Assembly (NCBI GenBank): GCA_014859075.1 | Contig: JACUUW010000134.1 | Span: 1-5,490, forward strand | DNA: 5,490 bases | Origin: Desulforudis sp. | Lineage (GTDB): Bacteria; Bacillota; Desulfotomaculia; Desulfotomaculales; Desulforudaceae | Reading direction: 5' to 3' | In this document: positions 1-4,949 of the stretch, piece by piece | Layout: each line of letters starts with the position of its first letter | Position numbering within the stretch: position 1 is the first letter of the stretch | Position numbers and translations under genes: made by a program | The notes under the pieces: model-generated | The model's database searches: none | Told to the model about the DNA's origin: nothing | Seen by the model: only the letters and a program-made list of their open reading frames with translations

Positions 1-1361
1 TAGTCCAGGAACTTGTCGAAGGTGGCCATCTCTTCGGTGCACGGGGAGTCCAGTTGTTCCTTGATCACCGCCAACGCCTCCGGAGCGTACTTCTCTGCCG
101 CGTCGTCCAGAATGCGTTTTTTGTACGCCTCGGCTTCGCGCTTCGGGTCAATCTTTACCGCCGACAGATTCTCCACCCCGGCCAGCGGCGTGATTTCGAA
201 ACCGACCGGCTGCCCGAAAACCTCGCCCAGATGGGCGGCCGGATCGGTGGTCACCACCAGGGTGCGCAGACCTTGCCGGGCCAGCCACATTCCGGTAATG
301 CAGGACAGCGAAGTCTTGCCCACACCCCCTTTGCCCGCGAAGAATACCGCGCGGTTCTGCCCGTTTTTGGGAAACAGGTACTCCTCCACCCGTATTCCCG
401 TGGTCGCCGGCGTGCGCCGCGGTCGGCGGGGCCGGTCCGCTTCCGCCGCCGGATATGTGGGTTCGGTGGCGGCCTCGGCGCTCCCGTTCCCCCAGAGACG
501 GCGGGCAATCAGGCGCAATAGGTCCAAACCCTTGACCTCTTCCCCCAGGAGGTACATTTTCTTCACCGGCAGATCGGTCCCGGTTTCCACCTCGCGGATG
601 TAATGCTGCTGCATCTCGCTGCGCTTCCGGAAAAACGGATGCGTGCACTCGTCCGGCGGCAGAATGCCGTTGATCACCAGCAGCCGGGAGTGGATGCCGA
701 TCTCGGCCAGTTCGGCCGCCGCCCGCTTGGTCTCGGCGATCGAGGTGCCCTCCGGCTGGAGTACGAACACAAAGGTCGTGCGTTCCGGGTCCCGCAGCAA
801 ACCGACGGCGCGGTCGTACTTTTCCTTGGCGCCTTTCAGCACCTCCACCGGGCCCATACAGGTCTGCCCGCTGCCTTCCTCGCTCTCGGCGATGTGCCGG
901 CTCCACTCCACCGGCAGTTCCAGCAGGCGGATGGTGTGCCCGGTCGGGGCGGTGTCGAAGATCACCACGTCCCAGGACTGGTCATCGATGAAGTCCACGA
1001 ATTTGTCAAAGGCGGCCATCTCCTCGGTGCATGGCGAGTTGAGCTGTTCCTCCATCACCGCGACCATCTCAGTCGGGAACGCCTCCCGGAAAGGCGCCAG
1101 CGCCCGTTCCTTGTATTCCAGGGTGGCAGTGTCCACGTCGATCTCCATGGCGTACAGGTGGGCAAAACCGTCAATGGCGGTCACCCGGTGGCCGATTCTC
1201 TGCTCGAAGACGTCGGCCAGATTGGAAGCCGGATCGGTGGTGACGATCAGGGTCTTCAACCCCCGGTCGGCGTGGTGCGCCGCCGTCGCCGCGGCCATGG
1301 TGGTCTTGCCCACGCCCCCTTTACCCGAGAAGAAATAGTAGCGTGTCGGCCCGTCAGCCAT
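1..1361 (-). CDS. arsA: Arsenite-activated ATPase ArsA (two-domain; C-terminal part lies beyond the left edge)
   Basis: Cytosolic ATPase that takes As(III) from ArsD and energises arsenite extrusion through a membrane permease. The frame is open for 453 codons from the ATG at 1361 to the window edge. Domain A1 has a P-loop GKGGVGKT at residues 13-20, VTTDPAS just after, and the ArsA-family signature DTAPTGHT at 136-143. A proline/arginine-rich linker (about 315-335) leads to domain A2, with a second GKGGVGKT at 343-350 followed by VTTDPAAH. The metal-site cysteines are present: C111 (in SPCTEE) and C168 in A1, and C441 (again SPCTEE) in A2, matching Cys113, Cys172 and Cys422 of the E. coli enzyme. 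The A2 DTAP motif is past the edge. The gene starts 21 bases after the arsD stop, behind a purine-rich AAGGAAAGG, so it is cotranscribed with arsD. No frameshift was found on reading every codon. Confidence 0.96.
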   Translation of the reverse strand, partial: MADGPTRYYFFSGKGGVGKTTMAAATAAHHADRGLKTLIVTTDPASNLADVFEQRIGHRVTAIDGFAHLYAMEIDVDTATLEYKERALAPFREAFPTEMVAVMEEQLNSPCTEEMAAFDKFVDFIDDQSWDVVIFDTAPTGHTIRLLELPVEWSRHIAESEEGSGQTCMGPVEVLKGAKEKYDRAVGLLRDPERTTFVFVLQPEGTSIAETKRAAAELAEIGIHSRLLVINGILPPDECTHPFFRKRSEMQQHYIREVETGTDLPVKKMYLLGEEVKGLDLLRLIARRLWGNGSAEAATEPTYPAAEADRPRRPRRTPATTGIRVEEYLFPKNGQNRAVFFAGKGGVGKTSLSCITGMWLARQGLRTLVVTTDPAAHLGEVFGQPVGFEITPLAGVENLSAVKIDPKREAEAYKKRILDDAAEKYAPEALAVIKEQLDSPCTEEMATFDKFLD

Positions 1362-1382
1362 TGAATCACCATTCCTTTCCTT

Positions 1383-1697
1383 TCATCGTTTCAGGGCCTG
1401 CTTCAGTTCGTCGTAGCTGGGATACCGGCCCGCCGCGACCACCGTTCGTCCGTCCAGCACGGTGATGGGCAGAACTCCAAGCCCCCGTTCCTTGATCAGG
1501 TCCATTACCACCGAGGTCCGGGTAAAAGGTTCGAAAGCTCGTCCGAACATGTGCCGGTCAATGGTCAGGTCCGGATGTTCTTTCCGGAGACGCGTGACGG
1601 TCTCGCTGACTTCCATCAGGGTCGGGTCGATGGTCGGACCGCACAGACCGGAACTGCAACACATGGATGGGTCAAAGATTTCAATACTTCTTTGCAT
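1383..1697 (-). CDS. arsD: Arsenic metallochaperone / weak trans-acting repressor ArsD
   Basis: ArsD binds As(III) and hands it to ArsA; in E. coli it is also a weak repressor of the ars operon. The 104-residue product opens with the family signature FDPSMCCSSGLCGP. Its cysteine triad at 13, 14 and 19 corresponds to Cys12, Cys13 and Cys18 of the E. coli chaperone. The C-terminal half has the thioredoxin-like strand-turn LGVLPITVLDG (about 73-83), also typical of ArsD. The extra C-terminal cysteine pairs of the 120-residue E. coli protein are absent, as in many shorter ArsDs; the triad is sufficient for the chaperone role. Two adjacent ATG codons are possible (1700 and 1697). The ribosome site AGGGAGG lies 3 bases from the first and 6 from the second, so 1697 is preferred, though 1700 would add only one Met. 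It sits directly upstream of arsA. Confidence 0.95.
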   Translation of the reverse strand: MQRSIEIFDPSMCCSSGLCGPTIDPTLMEVSETVTRLRKEHPDLTIDRHMFGRAFEPFTRTSVVMDLIKERGLGVLPITVLDGRTVVAAGRYPSYDELKQALKR

Positions 1698-1773
1698 CAT
1701 ATCCCTCCCTGAATGCCCAATGTCTCTATAATGCAGTTGCCCGCGTTTGGTTATGCACCGCCCAGAGTTACAC

Positions 1774-1801
1774 CAACAAATTTAAGTTCGTTTGTTTGTT
1801 G
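1774..1801. repeat. Inverted repeat CAACAAA/TTTGTTG upstream of arsD
   Basis: CAACAAA at 1774-1780 and TTTGTTG at 1795-1801 are perfect inverted copies 14 bases apart. A second register (AACAAA with TTTGTT at 1791-1796) is also possible. The AT-rich core contains TAAGTTC (1783-1789), a 7-mer shared with the candidate operator at 2559-2565. It could be a second regulator site or chance in AT-rich DNA. Confidence 0.4.
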
Positions 1802-1812
1802 CCCAATTTTCA

Positions 1813-1840
1813 AGGGTGCCGGACAAGCTACAGACACCCT
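1813..1840 (-). repeat. Hairpin in the spacer before arsD
   Basis: AGGGTG (1813-1818) and CACCCT (1835-1840) are inverted. In minus-strand RNA the stem extends to eight pairs using one G-U, with a 12-base loop. No U-tract follows, so it is not a canonical terminator. It may be a pause, an RNA-stability element or part of a control site over the possible start near 1833. Confidence 0.45.
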
Positions 1841-1869
1841 ATAAATTAAACAGGCTCGCTTAGCGTCAA
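1840..1869 (-). promoter_or_regulatory. Possible secondary promoter upstream of arsD
   Basis: On the minus strand TTGACG (1869-1864) is followed after 18 bases by TTTATA (1845-1840). The -35 box is good but the -10 box is weak. A start near 1833 would give arsD a leader of about 135 bases. It would allow arsD-arsA to be expressed apart from the two upstream small genes. This is a candidate only. Confidence 0.35.
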
Positions 1870-1900
1870 TGCAGCATGCACATCCGCCGGAAACGGAACT

Positions 1901-2119
1901 CTATGGTTGTGGTTTAACGTTCGCCATCATCATTCTCATCATCTGGGGTCCGTCCATGTTGAACTGCCGCATGAGATCCTGGCAAAAGGGCATCATCGTC
2001 TTCATCATCTGCTGTGGGTCCTGACGGAACCGCGCGCACACCGTCGGCATAATAAGTTTAATAAACTCCAGCTGTTGCTCTTCGGACAGGCCCTCGAATT
2101 TTGCTTTGAGTCCCTCCAC
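1901..2119 (-). CDS. Small Met-rich protein of unknown function in the ars operon
   Basis: I do not recognise this 72-residue protein. It begins at GTG 2119, supported by AAAGGAG nine bases upstream. Thirteen of 72 residues are methionine, clustered in the C-terminal half: MMKTMM at 38-43, then PFC, M50, M55 and MMRMMM at 60-65. There are two cysteines, C28 and C46. The N-terminal 25 residues look like an amphipathic helix (LSEEQQLEFIKLIMP). There is no signal peptide or membrane segment, so it is probably a small cytoplasmic helical protein. Clustered thioethers with two thiols would suit binding of a soft metal such as Cu(I), or As(III) through the cysteines, but that is inference. It lies 81 bases after the AhpD-like gene and about 200 bases before arsD, all on the same strand, so it probably belongs to the same transcription unit. 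Confidence 0.8.
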   Translation of the reverse strand: MEGLKAKFEGLSEEQQLEFIKLIMPTVCARFRQDPQQMMKTMMPFCQDLMRQFNMDGPQMMRMMMANVKPQP

Positions 2120-2171
2120 AGTTTGCAGCTCCTTTCATTGGCGTCGTTCAGATTGTAGTCCACTTTTTTCA

Positions 2172-2187
2172 AGCGCCGACCGGCGCT
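2172..2187. repeat. Short GC hairpin between the AhpD-like and Met-rich genes
   Basis: AGCGCC (2172-2177) and GGCGCT (2182-2187) form a perfect six-pair stem with a GACC loop. In the minus-strand transcript an A-run, not a U-run, follows, so it should not terminate. Its position between two genes of one unit fits an mRNA processing or stability hairpin. Confidence 0.45.
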
Positions 2188-2200
2188 CCTTGGGCTAACC

Positions 2201-2461
2201 TCAGCAACGGCCACCGCCGAGCACCGCGTTTTGTTCCCCCACATTCAGAAGCTGCGCTGCCAACAGACGCAGCTGGGAACTGGGCTCGGCCTTGACCAAT
2301 TCACCGATCGCCACGGCCTCGCGCATTTCTTCATCGGTGGCCCCCGCCGCCCGGGCCGCCTCGACATGATGCAGAAGACATGAACCGCAGTTCGCGGCTA
2401 TGCTGGCGCCAATCGCGATCAGTTCGTACTCACGCCTGGTCAAGATGCTTTTCCGACTCAT
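2201..2461 (-). CDS. AhpD / carboxymuconolactone decarboxylase-like small thiol protein
   Basis: An 86-residue, single-domain member of the AhpD/CMD fold family. The visible signature is E13-x11-C25-G-S-C28-x3-H32, the same spacing as Glu118, Cys130, Cys133 and His137 of mycobacterial AhpD, where the CxxC pair works as a thiol-disulfide reductant. The histidine between the two cysteines of AhpD is a serine here. The following HVEAARAAGATDEEMREAV is typical of the family. The chain ends in GGGRC, adding a third cysteine at the C-terminus. The start is the ATG at 2461 because AAGGAGG stands eight bases upstream; an upstream in-frame start at 2479 would place that site inside the coding region. 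It is the first gene after the minus-strand promoter at 2613-2642 and heads the arsD-arsA unit. A redox or thiol-recycling role in arsenic handling is inference; family membership is firm. Confidence 0.88.
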   Translation of the reverse strand: MSRKSILTRREYELIAIGASIAANCGSCLLHHVEAARAAGATDEEMREAVAIGELVKAEPSSQLRLLAAQLLNVGEQNAVLGGGRC

Positions 2462-2523
2462 CCAACAGCCCTCCTTCAAGAGTTAAACAGTGAGTGCCGT
2501 CCATCCTTTGGGTACATGTTTTC

Positions 2524-2553
2524 TTGACTACCCCACTCCGACCCTGGTATTAT
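2524..2553 (+). promoter_or_regulatory. Sigma-A-type promoter for acr3
   Basis: A -35 box TTGACT (2524-2529) and a -10 box TATTAT (2548-2553) are separated by 18 bases, each box differing from consensus by one base. Expected start of transcription is near 2560, giving acr3 a leader of about 174 bases. It is the plus-strand half of a mirror-image pair with the promoter at 2613-2642. Confidence 0.75.
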
Positions 2554-2611
2554 GTCGATAAGTTCTACCCATATATTATAATGTAGTAATATCCTTATGA
2601 ACTATACCGAC
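2554..2611. promoter_or_regulatory. Candidate shared operator: nested inverted repeats between the two promoters
   Basis: Immediately downstream of each -10 box lies a related block: GTCGATAAGTTC at 2554-2565 on the plus strand and GTCGGTATAGTTC at 2611-2599 on the minus strand. They form an inverted repeat centred near 2582.5. On the same centre sits a second inverted repeat, ATATTA (2573-2578) with TAATAT (2587-2592). Placement over both start sites is what a repressor operator such as that of an ArsR-family protein would need. The identity of the regulator is inference; no arsR is visible in the window. Confidence 0.55.
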
Positions 2612-2612
2612 C

Positions 2613-2642
2613 ATTATATCGCCTGAGTTTTAAACAAGTCAA
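2613..2642 (-). promoter_or_regulatory. Sigma-A-type promoter for the ahpD-like/arsD/arsA unit
   Basis: Read on the minus strand, TTGACT (2642-2637) and a perfect TATAAT (2618-2613) are separated by 18 bases, identical in layout to the acr3 promoter. The transcript should begin near 2606 and run leftward through the acr3 promoter, with a leader of about 145 bases before the start at 2461. Confidence 0.77.
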
Positions 2643-2718
2643 TAGCCTGCAGCTAAGTTGTTGTTTAATGAGGGGGTGACGCAGGTCCGTCCTGAGACCG
2701 AGACATATTTTTTTTCAG

Positions 2719-2726
2719 AAGGAGGT
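2719..2726 (+). promoter_or_regulatory. Ribosome binding site deciding the GTG start of acr3
   Basis: AAGGAGGT, a near-perfect anti-16S match, ends seven bases before GTG 2734. It directly follows a run of eight T residues (2708-2715), which leaves the region unpaired and accessible in the mRNA. Confidence 0.85.
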
Positions 2727-2733
2727 AAACCAC

Positions 2734-3819
2734 GTGCACAGTATCCTGAAACGAATTCAAGACTTTCGTTTACTGCCGGTCTTCGTCTTGGCGAGCATGG
2801 CAGTGGGCATTATCATCGGCAAAATCTACGGCATTTCGGACTTCGAACTCACCCCGCCGATCGACGCCATAGCGGCCATGACAGGGGGCGAGTACGTTTG
2901 GAACCTGCCCAATTTCCTGGCCCTGGGTGTAGTCATCGGGCTTTTTTTGATGATTTATCCGGCAATGACCAAGATCCGGTTCGAGGATCTCGGCAAGGCC
3001 GCCCGTTCCCCAAAACAGCTGGCGATCGTACTTCTCTTCAACTACGCGATCGCCCCGTTTTTCATGTTCGGGCTCGCCAAGCTCTTTTTGTCCAACCACC
3101 CCGACCTCTACGTCGGCCTGGTCATTTACGGCCTGGCGCCCTGCATCGCCATGGTGATCGTCTTCACCTTCCTGGCGCTCGGGAACAACGCCCTGGCCAT
3201 CGTCCTGGTGGCCATGAACTCCATCGTCCAGATGCTGCTCATCCCGGTCTACGCCAAGCTGCTGCTCGGGGACGTCCAATTCGACGTACTGGTTGTCGGC
3301 TACAGTGTGCTGTTGTACCTGGGCCTGCCCCTGGCGGCCGGCTTCCTGACCAGGCGGATCGGGGTCGGCCGCTTGGGTGAGGAAGGGTTCGAGCGGTTCC
3401 GGCCTTACCTTGATTCCCTTTCCATTATCGGGCTGTTGTTCACCCTGATCGTCATGTTCGCCCTGAAGGGCGACCTCATCCTGGAGTCCCCACAAATCAT
3501 TCTGCTTATGGCCGTGCCGATGACCATCTTCTTCTGGGTGATGTTCGGGGTGGTGTACCTGTCGTGCTGGAAACTCGGCTTCACGTACGAAGACTCGGTG
3601 GCCGCCGGTTTCAACAGTACCGGCCGTGACTTCGAAATCGCCATCGCCATCGCCATCACGGCCTTCAACCCGGTGGTGGCCCTGGCCACGGTGGTCGGAC
3701 CGCTGATTGAGGTGCCGGTCATGCTGGTCCTGGTGTGGTTCGCCCGGGCCACCCGTGAAAAGCTGTTCCCCGGACGGCATGCCGGAGCGCGGAGAACAGA
3801 GGAAACGGCTGCTTCCTGA
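2734..3819 (+). CDS. acr3: Acr3-family arsenite efflux permease
   Basis: Inner-membrane permease of the Acr3 family (bile/arsenite/riboflavin transporter superfamily) exporting arsenite, driven by the proton-motive force or coupled to ArsA. The 361-residue chain shows about ten hydrophobic segments (near 13-33, 58-78, 96-119, 125-149, 152-177, 184-206, 229-246, 254-279, 300-312 and 314-337) and a charged cytoplasmic tail. TM4 carries LAPCIAMVIVF with C137, and TM9 carries DFEIAIAIAI with E301. These match the conserved Cys and Glu (Cys129 and Glu305 in corynebacterial Acr3) needed for transport. GPLIEVPVM near 322-330 is also family-typical. The residues just before the TM9 FE are GRD rather than the usual asparagine-containing stretch, and TM4 has VFTF rather than VW, so this is a divergent subgroup. 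The GTG start is fixed by AAGGAGGT seven bases upstream. It is divergent from the arsDA unit and has a long (about 174-base) leader. Confidence 0.94.
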   Translation: MHSILKRIQDFRLLPVFVLASMAVGIIIGKIYGISDFELTPPIDAIAAMTGGEYVWNLPNFLALGVVIGLFLMIYPAMTKIRFEDLGKAARSPKQLAIVLLFNYAIAPFFMFGLAKLFLSNHPDLYVGLVIYGLAPCIAMVIVFTFLALGNNALAIVLVAMNSIVQMLLIPVYAKLLLGDVQFDVLVVGYSVLLYLGLPLAAGFLTRRIGVGRLGEEGFERFRPYLDSLSIIGLLFTLIVMFALKGDLILESPQIILLMAVPMTIFFWVMFGVVYLSCWKLGFTYEDSVAAGFNSTGRDFEIAIAIAITAFNPVVALATVVGPLIEVPVMLVLVWFARATREKLFPGRHAGARRTEETAAS

Positions 3820-3866
3820 GCTCGTGCTCGGATCAGGCTGCAAACGAAAACAGCGGCTCAAAAGAC

Positions 3867-3886
3867 GGGGCTTGCCGGCCCGCCCC
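3867..3886 (-). terminator. Weak possible terminator between the convergent coiled-coil and acr3 genes
   Basis: GGGGC (3867-3871) and GCCCC (3882-3886) bracket a GCCGGC palindrome. On the minus strand the stem is followed by GTCTTTT, a short T-tract, so it may end the coiled-coil transcript 32 bases after its stop. No T-tract follows on the plus strand, so termination of acr3 is unexplained. Confidence 0.35.
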
Positions 3887-3918
3887 CTTGAACCGCCCCT
3901 TGCATCCGGTTTCTGTTC

Positions 3919-4539
3919 TTATTTCGCCTCTTTGGCCTTCGCGACGTGTTTGCCCAGCTGGGCCAGCACATAGTCGAGGCTGGCGTCAATTTCGTTAACC
4001 GTGGCGCGGATATCGCCGGTGTCCTTGCGGATGTGTTCCACTTCTCCCTGAACCCGCGTCAGGACTTCATCCGTGCGGGTGACCAGGGCCCGCGTAACCC
4101 GTGCGTGCTCCTCCAGCGCCCTGAGGAGTTGGGAATGTTCCTTCATCAATTCCAACAGGGCCGTGTGATCCTGCTTCAGCCCCTTTAAATCCTGCTTCAC
4201 GACGTCCTGGTCCTGTTTCATTTCTTTCAATTCCTGGCGCGTGGCGGCCTGGTCCTGTCTCAGACCCCGAATTTCACTCTTGACTTCACCGGCGTCGTCC
4301 TTGGCTACCGCCGAATACTGCTTCAATTCCCGCAGTTCCTGCCGCAAAGCAGCGTGCTCCTCCCGCCGCCCTTTCACTTCGCCCTTGAGTTCGTTGACGT
4401 CTCCTCTGGCGGCTTCCTGAACCTGCTTTAATTCCTTCAATTCCTGCTTTAGGGCGCCTTGCCCCTGGATCAGTTGATTATACGCCTCGTTAAGCCTTCT
4501 GAGATTGTCGACAATGTCTCCCAGAATCATCTGCGGCAC
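3919..4539 (-). CDS. Coiled-coil protein of unknown function with 35-residue tandem repeats
   Basis: A 206-residue, highly charged, Lys/Glu/Gln-rich protein that is almost entirely predicted helix. I cannot assign a family. After a short N-terminal part (IVDNLRRLNEAYNQL) come three tandem 35-residue units at about residues 32-66, 67-101 and 102-136. They open with QELKELKQ, QELRELKQ and QELKEMKQ, and 35 residues is exactly five heptads, indicating a continuous rod. A less regular coiled coil follows, ending in an Ala/Lys tail. There are no cysteines, signal peptide or membrane segments. The GTG at 4539 is chosen because a G-rich AGGGGGG lies about nine bases upstream; the ATG at 4530 and an in-frame GTG at 4584 lack a comparable site. 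It lies downstream of a strong terminator, so it is probably transcribed alone, and it converges with acr3 across 99 bases. A scaffold or structural role is possible. Confidence 0.82.
   Translation of the reverse strand: MPQMILGDIVDNLRRLNEAYNQLIQGQGALKQELKELKQVQEAARGDVNELKGEVKGRREEHAALRQELRELKQYSAVAKDDAGEVKSEIRGLRQDQAATRQELKEMKQDQDVVKQDLKGLKQDHTALLELMKEHSQLLRALEEHARVTRALVTRTDEVLTRVQGEVEHIRKDTGDIRATVNEIDASLDYVLAQLGKHVAKAKEAK
4132..4446 (-). repeat. Three tandem 105-base (35-residue) coding repeats
   Basis: Units at 4342-4446, 4237-4341 and 4132-4236 each encode 35 residues. They open with QELKELKQ, QELRELKQ and QELKEMKQ at exactly 35-residue spacing. Units one and two resemble each other along their whole length (ending ALR and ATR); unit three diverges in its last third. 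Secondary echoes occur at 14-residue steps (SEIRGLRQ, QDLKGLKQ). Confidence 0.8.
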
Positions 4540-4600
4540 CAATCTCAACCCCCCTCGTCGAACATTAATTCGTACAACGCCCACATTTCCCTGCCGTTTG

Positions 4601-4639
4601 AAAACAAAAAGCGGGACAGACTTTTCCGGTCTGCCCCGC
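4601..4639 (-). terminator. Strong intrinsic terminator of the ATPase/CxxC-protein unit
   Basis: Arms 4611-4621 and 4629-4639 form an 11-pair stem with a 7-base loop. On the minus strand the stem is followed by TTTTTGTTTT (4610-4601). One position is a G-U pair in minus-strand RNA but an A-C mismatch in plus-strand RNA, confirming the minus orientation. It begins 16 bases after the stop at 4656 and separates this unit from the coiled-coil gene. Confidence 0.92.
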
Positions 4640-4655
4640 GGCCGCTCGCAGCCAC

Positions 4656-4949
4656 CTACTCGATCTCAATTTTCTTGGCCTTGGCCGTGCCCGTCGTCCG
4701 GTCCCGGGCTTCTTCCCTTTCCAGCAGGTGATTGAGCATTCCGCGCGCGGCGAGCAGGGTCTCCCGCCTGGCGTTCCGCAGGTGCCGGCTCACCGGCACC
4801 GGCAGAAGTTCCTCCACGGCTCTCCCCACAACCCGGGGCAGCAGCATGGCCCGACCCGCCGGACAAGCAGCGCACGTGAGCCTGGTCTCCCCCCCTGCCG
4901 CCGGCCGCACCTCTTCACCGCCGACTTTCTTGTGGTCCTCGTCAGCCAT
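4656..4949 (-). CDS. Small CxxC protein of unknown function, coupled to the ArsA/Hsp20-type ATPase
   Basis: A 97-residue protein I cannot place in a named family. The first 22 residues are polar and probably disordered. C26-A-A-C29 then forms a CxxC pair, followed by a hydrophobic/basic helix (MLLPRVVGRAVEELLP, 35-50) and a second amphipathic helix rich in Arg and Leu (SRHLRNARRETLLAARGMLN, 54-73). The tail is basic and ends in KKIEIE. The ATG at 4949 is preferred since GGAGGT sits seven bases upstream; an earlier in-frame TTG at 4964 would bury that site. It overlaps the end of the preceding ATPase gene by 8 bases, implying translational coupling and a shared function, perhaps as a partner or client adaptor of that ATPase (inference). 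A strong terminator begins 16 bases beyond its stop. The CxxC could bind metal or act in redox. Confidence 0.85.
   Translation of the reverse strand: MADEDHKKVGGEEVRPAAGGETRLTCAACPAGRAMLLPRVVGRAVEELLPVPVSRHLRNARRETLLAARGMLNHLLEREEARDRTTGTAKAKKIEIE

Noticed and set aside
148..906. A 252-residue minus-strand frame inside arsA
   Set aside because: It is another reading frame of the same strand as arsA, with low-complexity Gly/Arg-rich translation and no motifs. Reading arsA codon by codon showed no frameshift that would require it.
603..1364. Long open frames on the plus strand opposite arsA (also 13-603 and 643-1338)
   Set aside because: They are antisense shadows of a high-GC gene. The minus-strand frame contains every ArsA motif without interruption, and the plus-strand translations show no recognisable domains.
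2005..2244. A minus-strand frame bridging the AhpD-like and Met-rich genes
   Set aside because: It overlaps the ends of two better supported genes in another frame and lacks a ribosome site. Both neighbours have good ribosome sites and coherent composition.
2571..2592. The AT-rich palindrome as a replication origin, attachment site or IS end
   Set aside because: It is explained better by its central placement between two promoters. There are no flanking direct repeats, transposase or integrase remnants in the window.
2658..3380. A 240-residue plus-strand frame overlapping acr3, including a possible leader peptide start near 2658
   Set aside because: Out of frame with acr3, Arg/Pro/His-rich with no hydrophobic segments, and without a spaced ribosome site. 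It is a shadow of acr3.
2770..3861. A 363-residue minus-strand frame opposite acr3
   Set aside because: Its Gln/Asp/His-rich composition is what antisense translation of a membrane-protein gene produces. There is no ribosome site and no recognisable domain.
4540..4584. N-terminal extension of the coiled-coil protein starting at GTG 4584
   Set aside because: The extra 15 residues are basic and lack heptads, and no ribosome site precedes 4584. The G-rich ribosome-like site lies within this stretch and fits GTG 4539.
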